The notes beneath the pieces are model-generated. The model did not search any database, had not been told where the DNA came from, and saw only the letters and a list, made by a program, of their open reading frames with translations. From assembly GCA_036924285.1 (NCBI GenBank), contig JAYKYS010000018.1, forward strand, positions 496,001-560,000: a stretch of DNA of 64,000 nt, read 5' to 3'. Below are positions 59,785 to 64,000 of the stretch, piece after piece. This DNA comes from Asterella californica. Lineage: Eukaryota; Streptophyta; Marchantiopsida; Marchantiales; Aytoniaceae. The stretch's first letter is position 1. Each line of letters begins with the position of its first letter. Position numbers and translations under genes: made by a program.

Positions 59785-61067
59785 TGTCGGAGTGTAATCC
59801 GTCTACCTAGGAAAGCGCCGGGCTTCTGGCTGTGGTTGTTCACTCAAGAGGTTGGCTTTCAGGTTACAACAGGGGCTATAAACACTCACACAGATGTGTA
59901 AGATCTAGTAATATACCCAGAAGGCGAAATTCAGGTCTAGCTGGCAATAATAGGATTCGGCGGTGAACTTTGACACTCACGGAGAGGAAAATTATGAAGG
60001 TTTAGACCTCTAAACTTCCCCTACATGCAAATGAGGTACTACTGAACTCACAGACGAAATTTCAGCCTGAGATCAAATTCTGACACGGAGATATGAACAG
60101 AAAAGTTTTGAGCAAGAAAACTACGGCAATTTCTGGTACCTAGCTGGCTATTTCAACCTATAACAGGAGTTTGGCTCGATCAATTTCGAAGTTTCTTACA
60201 GGATTTGCAGTCTACAGGGTGCTGAACATCCCTGTGAAGTTGGGACTCCTGAATGTACACAGAACTGTAGATCTCCTCCTCTGAAGTCGCTGCTCAAGAT
60301 TAAGAGCTTTTGAGACCCCCTCAGCTTCAGCGGCCGCCCTGAATTACTCAGTTGCTCAATCGATATGAAACTTTTTGTGAAATCGTAGCCCTGCTGGCGG
60401 AGAACACAACCTCGAAGTTTTGAAGCAATTTCCTCAAATCTGATGCGAGTGACACTGAAAACCCTAAATCCAACCAAAATGATTCAATTCTAGCACAATC
60501 CGAACTTCAATTGCTCATAACTCCGTCTTTATTGACTCAAATCGATCGAAATTTTCACTGGAAGTGCTTGGCATGAAGAGACCTCTCTCCCTGTGCCCCC
60601 AGATTTCGAAGATCCCTCACCAAATGCTCGAACTCCACTCTAGAGCTCTGTTTCTAAATTTAGAGTTTAACAAAAGACAAAAACGGACCAATGGGAGTTC
60701 ATAGCTCCACTTGGTTGTCCTTTAGTACCCTAAACCACGTGGCAACTTAGTTTTACTCATAGGCTACCACGTCAAGCCTCCTAGAGTGCCAACGTAAAAC
60801 TTAAATTACTTAAAACGACACGCAGCCCCGAAAAATAACTTAAATCAGCTAAAAAGCGTGCATGGGCTACACGCAAATACAACCCATGAGCTTAAGCCCT
60901 ATCAACATGGTAATCAACCTACTAAGACTCAAAATAGTGTTAACACCGTATGCAAAGGTGTCAAACATATACATAAACGACTAGAAGTAATATAAGCTAA
61001 CTTCTAGAACTACTAAACTCAAGCGTCGGAGTAGAAATATAACATGTAGCCGCCAAGTAGCGCGACA
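59785..61067 (-). repeat. A3 5' LTR
   Basis: 1283 bp, visually identical to the 3' LTR but for one base near its outer end. Confidence 0.93.
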
Positions 61068-61071
61068 ACGG

Positions 61072-61913
61072 GTGCGGGACTAGGGACCATGGGGACCTCA
61101 TAAGGATCCGGGGAAGTCACTTCCTCCATGCGGAATACCTGGGAAGACGGTTCGTCTTCCTGTCTTCCAGAAGACATCTTGTCTTCCGGGGCGTCTTCTG
61201 GAGTCTTCTCGGCTTCCAACGCTGTCATCACCAAGTGCACAGCGAGGTCGAACTCCTCCTTCTCCATTCCGGATCCAGTCGATGGTGCTGGAGCGTGGGA
61301 AGATGCGGTTGCAGGTGTCAGAAGCGAGAGAAGACCATAAAGTGTCTTGACTCCTTCTATCTGTCGATCCAAGTACCTGAACATGCTCTCCCGGCATTCC
61401 ACCAACATTGCTTTGGACTCGCTGTCCCATCCTCTAGCTAAGGTAAGTAACTTCCTACCCGCGGTGTAGTTGAACTTCTTTCGAAGCGCTTCCACCGACT
61501 GTGCCAGCATCTTTTGTGCACGGGCCTCAGCTGCTTCCCTCTGCGTCTTCTCAACTGCAGCTTGCGCTTCTGCGGCTTCTCGCTGCGTCTTCTATATGGT
61601 CTGCTCTTCTGCGAGGGCGGTGATCTTCTCCCGCACTCGGGTGACTTCCTGATTACGCTACTGTACCCGCGCCTGCAACTCCTGGTTGCTCTTCCGAAGC
61701 TGCACCAGCTCCTTGGCAGAAGCGGTTGCTTCCGCCTTGTACCCGGCTGCAAGCTTCTCCGTGGTGCGGAGACTAGCTTCCAGCGAATCCGTCTTCTTCT
61801 GGTCTTCTCCCTATCGCAGCAAGGTGCGCATACCGAATCCATGTTGTAAGGGCCTCTCCTGTGCCTTCGCCCTCTTCTCCAACAACTCCATAGCTGACTG
61901 GATCTCCTTCTGG
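61072..61913 (-). pseudogene. D2 LTR, U3 part, with coiled-coil frame
   Basis: Matches D1 from about 17790 to 18635. It encodes the coiled coil and the MLAQSVEALRKKFNYTAGRK segment of the LTR protein (61510 leftwards), then VPSPAP at the A3 edge. Three stops in the coiled coil sit where D1 has CAG (twice) and TGG. The LTR breaks off at 61913 (CCTTCTGG), with plus-strand family D integrase next to it. Confidence 0.85.
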
Positions 61914-61915
61914 CA

Positions 61916-62509
61916 CGTCACACGACACCGTACAGTCCAAAAGCGAACGGACTGACAGAGAAGTCGAATGGTCTTCTATGTAATATCCTGAATAAGATAA
62001 TTGTTAACCATGCGTATGATTGGGACACGAAATTGCCATCTGTGTTATGGACTTTCAGGATTTCACCCAAAGTCACGACCCAGAAGACACCCTTCTACCT
62101 AACTTATGGCATGACACCTATTGTGCCCATTGAGTTAGAGGTCCCTACTTACAGGTTAGCCGTGACCGAACACATGGAAGAAGAGGAAAGCCAAGAGCAT
62201 CGTCTTCTAAACTTTGTAGAGTTTGAAGAAGACAGGAATGCAGCTTTGGAGAAGACGTACGAAGTACAAGCGCAACGTAAGGTGAACTATGATGACAAGC
62301 TGAAGAAGATAACCGTCGTAGATGGGAACTTGGTTCCTCTCTATGACAATCGACATCTTAAGTTCCTTGGGAAACTTCATCTTCGCTGGATGGGTCCTTA
62401 CCGCGTCTTGGAGGTCTTCATCAATGGTTCCTTGCAGTTGGAAGAGTTAGACGGTACGTTGATGACCACTCGTGTAAATGGGTGGCGTGTCAAAAAATAC
62501 TGGACGTAA
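61916..62509 (+). pseudogene. Integrase C-terminal half of E
   Basis: Open from the breakpoint to 62509: HTTPYSPKANGLTEKSN (with the catalytic Glu), NHAYDWDTKL, TPFYLTYGMTPIVPIELEVP, then a basic region and LRWMGPYRVLEVF ... TTRVNGWRVKKYW. It is close to the end of element C integrase. The first two catalytic Asp residues lie before the breakpoint and are missing. No stop interrupts this part. Confidence 0.9.
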
Positions 62510-62551
62510 ACAGAAGTGCTGAAGCGCTGATGTTTGCGGGGACGCAAACAT

Positions 62552-62566
62552 GTGAGGGTGGATGTA
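62552..62566 (+). other. E polypurine-like tract
   Basis: GTGAGGGTGGATGTA directly before the LTR start TGTGGTGCCC. It is purine-rich but less perfect than in families A and C. Confidence 0.6.
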
Positions 62567-64000
62567 TGTGGTGCCCACAAATTACATGATTCACAAATTT
62601 TTGAAATTTTTAAGATTAATAACTTGTTTGTATAACTGAAGAAGCGTTGTTACTTAAGATTACGGCTTCCTTAGAAGGAAGATGATCTTACGAGCTTCTT
62701 GTAATAAGAAGTTGACTTCTTCGGAAGACGACCGTCTTCCAGGAAGCGTCTTCTCGGTTGTGTCTTCCGAAGACGGAAGACGGCGGAAGGCGGAAGACGG
62801 AAGACACGTATCTTCCGAAAGACGGCAACCACGGAAGCTTCACCACGTAAGAAGTAGGTGCATCTACCAGGTAGTACCGAATCGGTTAGGTAGGTCGAGA
62901 GGGTCGAAACCCGTTAAACTGCGAGGAAGATGCGTAGGAAGCGCATTACCATATTGCGACTTCCCGCAGCAAGAGCGCTTCTTGGTTAGAAGATCGATTC
63001 AAGAGTGATTGATTTGAGTGAGGAAGGCAGCGAGGTGAAATTGAGTGAGGTCAGGATCGATTCGAAGCTAGAAAGAAGGCGAGGTCGAATTACTGAGAGC
63101 AGAAGCGTATCGAGCTGAAGGAACTTTCTGTGAACTCCCACAAGTTTGAGGAGGAGGAGGAGGACGGCTGAGTGGAATCGAAGGTGGAAGTCTTGATCGA
63201 TTGAGGTGTAGTCAGGAGCTGACAGCGGAAGCAGCTTTGTGGGGTCGCATTAGAACTGGAATCAGAGCCGGAAGCACGCGGAAGATCGAAGACAGCTCAG
63301 GAAGCAGACAGAAGATAGTAGAGGTTCTTCTCATGTTCTCTTTCCTTCCCACCGCTTCTCGTCTTTTGTTTGGTATCCCCCGCGCTTCTCCGGTTGTTTG
63401 TAGGCAACTCGACCGATCAATTTCCTCTCCATGTTTTTCCTTTTGTGACACTGGATGCGGAAGCGCTGCCCAATTTTTGTCAGACATCTTCTTGTTTCTT
63501 CCTGAGTTCAATTCGAGCTTCCCTACCCATCGTCCTCAAATTGGAGAGCTCAGCTATCAATTTTCCTACCCTATCATCCTTTTACTCCCGAAACCTTGAA
63601 CAGAAGACGCTTCAGAAGATTGGAACATCTTCGGAAGACGCTTCGGAAGCCTGACTGTCTTTGGAAGCTTAACTGTCTGTAAAGACGACTGTATACAATT
63701 CGTATCAAGAGTGGATTTGTTTTGCTTTTGTGTTAAGAGAGACTTGGTACGAATCCGGAGAGACTTAGTGAGTTGTTTGTTATTTCTAGAAGTTGGAAGA
63801 TGGGAACTAGGCCTATGCCTCCCGGTCTTCCAAGCTTCTCAAATCCACATCTTCCTAGAGAGACTAGAAGATTGGAAAGGCTGGCAAAACGAGCGAGAAG
63901 ACGTGAGGGTCCGTTAGGGGTCTCTTCTGTCCGACCCATAGCAGCCTATTTCTTCTTCTTCCCGAACTTAGGAGAGAGTCGTGAGAAATCTTGCTGGCAG
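62567..64000 (+). repeat. E 3' LTR (incomplete at window edge)
   Basis: TGTGGTGCCCACAAATTACA onward, the reverse complement of D1 from 21856 to about 20420. It includes the TCTTCCGAAGA cluster at 62705-62830. The U3 coding frame would begin to the right of the window. Confidence 0.88.

Larger units (their letters stand above)
52547..61067 (-). mobile_element. A3: young, nearly intact family A Ty3/gypsy element
   Basis: 8521 bp on the minus strand, with two 1283-bp LTRs in which I see a single difference (T at 53813 versus C at 61051). It is flanked by a 4-bp duplication ACGG (52543-52546 and 61068-61071) within the D2 LTR coding frame. It contains a primer site, gag-pro, a slip site, pol and a polypurine tract. 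Only two in-frame stops break it: one in gag, one in pol. Confidence 0.95.
61914..64000 (+). mobile_element. E: 3' end of a plus-strand family D element
   Basis: Integrase C-terminal half, polypurine tract and the first 1.4 kb of a 3' LTR, cut by the window edge. It is joined at 61913/61914 to the D2 LTR in opposite orientation with no duplication, so a deletion or inversion breakpoint lies there. Confidence 0.87.

Overview
The window is nuclear DNA of a streptophyte (a land plant or a charophyte alga). The evidence is GT-AG introns that restore reading frames, a plant-type MULE transposase, a PIF/Harbinger transposase, and Ty3/gypsy elements with plant-style primer-binding sites (tRNA-Asp-like and tRNA-Trp-like). 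The gag and pol proteins remind me of those in the charophyte Chara, but that is memory, not a search, and I hold it loosely. Nothing looks bacterial, organellar or CRISPR-like.

Layout. (1) 1-2,745: 5' part of a spliced minus-strand gene of unknown function. Five exons join in phase, and its first intron is almost filled by a modular palindromic satellite. (2) 3,305-5,987: a MULE transposase, complete after removal of one 106-bp intron. (3) 6.4-15.9 kb: mostly unannotatable DNA with short tandem repeats and a PIF/Harbinger transposase broken by one nonsense codon. (4) 15,943-21,856: a 5.9-kb solo LTR (family D, minus strand) with a 5-bp target duplication. (5) 22,344-64,000: a nested pile of Ty3/gypsy elements. 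A1 (family A, plus) was split by C (plus); C's 5' LTR was split by A2 (family A, plus). A1 ends abruptly at 48,974 against rearranged family D pieces (D2, mostly minus). A3 (family A, minus) sits inside the D2 LTR with nearly identical LTRs, so it is the youngest. A plus-strand family D 3' end (E) closes the window.

The most unusual feature is in families C and D. Their LTRs are very long (3.2 and 5.9 kb), and each carries, in sense orientation and upstream of the LTR's own TATA box (so in U3), an open frame for a globular / basic / coiled-coil protein of about 550-770 residues. This placement recalls MMTV sag. Family A has its own oddities: a probable -1 programmed frameshift (GGGTTTT) between gag-pro and pol, a conserved DHGS protease motif in place of D(T/S)G, a FLDD reverse transcriptase motif, a tRNA-Trp-like primer-binding site and 4-bp target duplications.

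Nearly all element genes are decayed. Most premature stops read as C:G to T:A changes (CAG to TAG, CGA to TGA, TGG to TGA/TAG), as expected for methylated, silenced repeats. All comparisons were made by eye.
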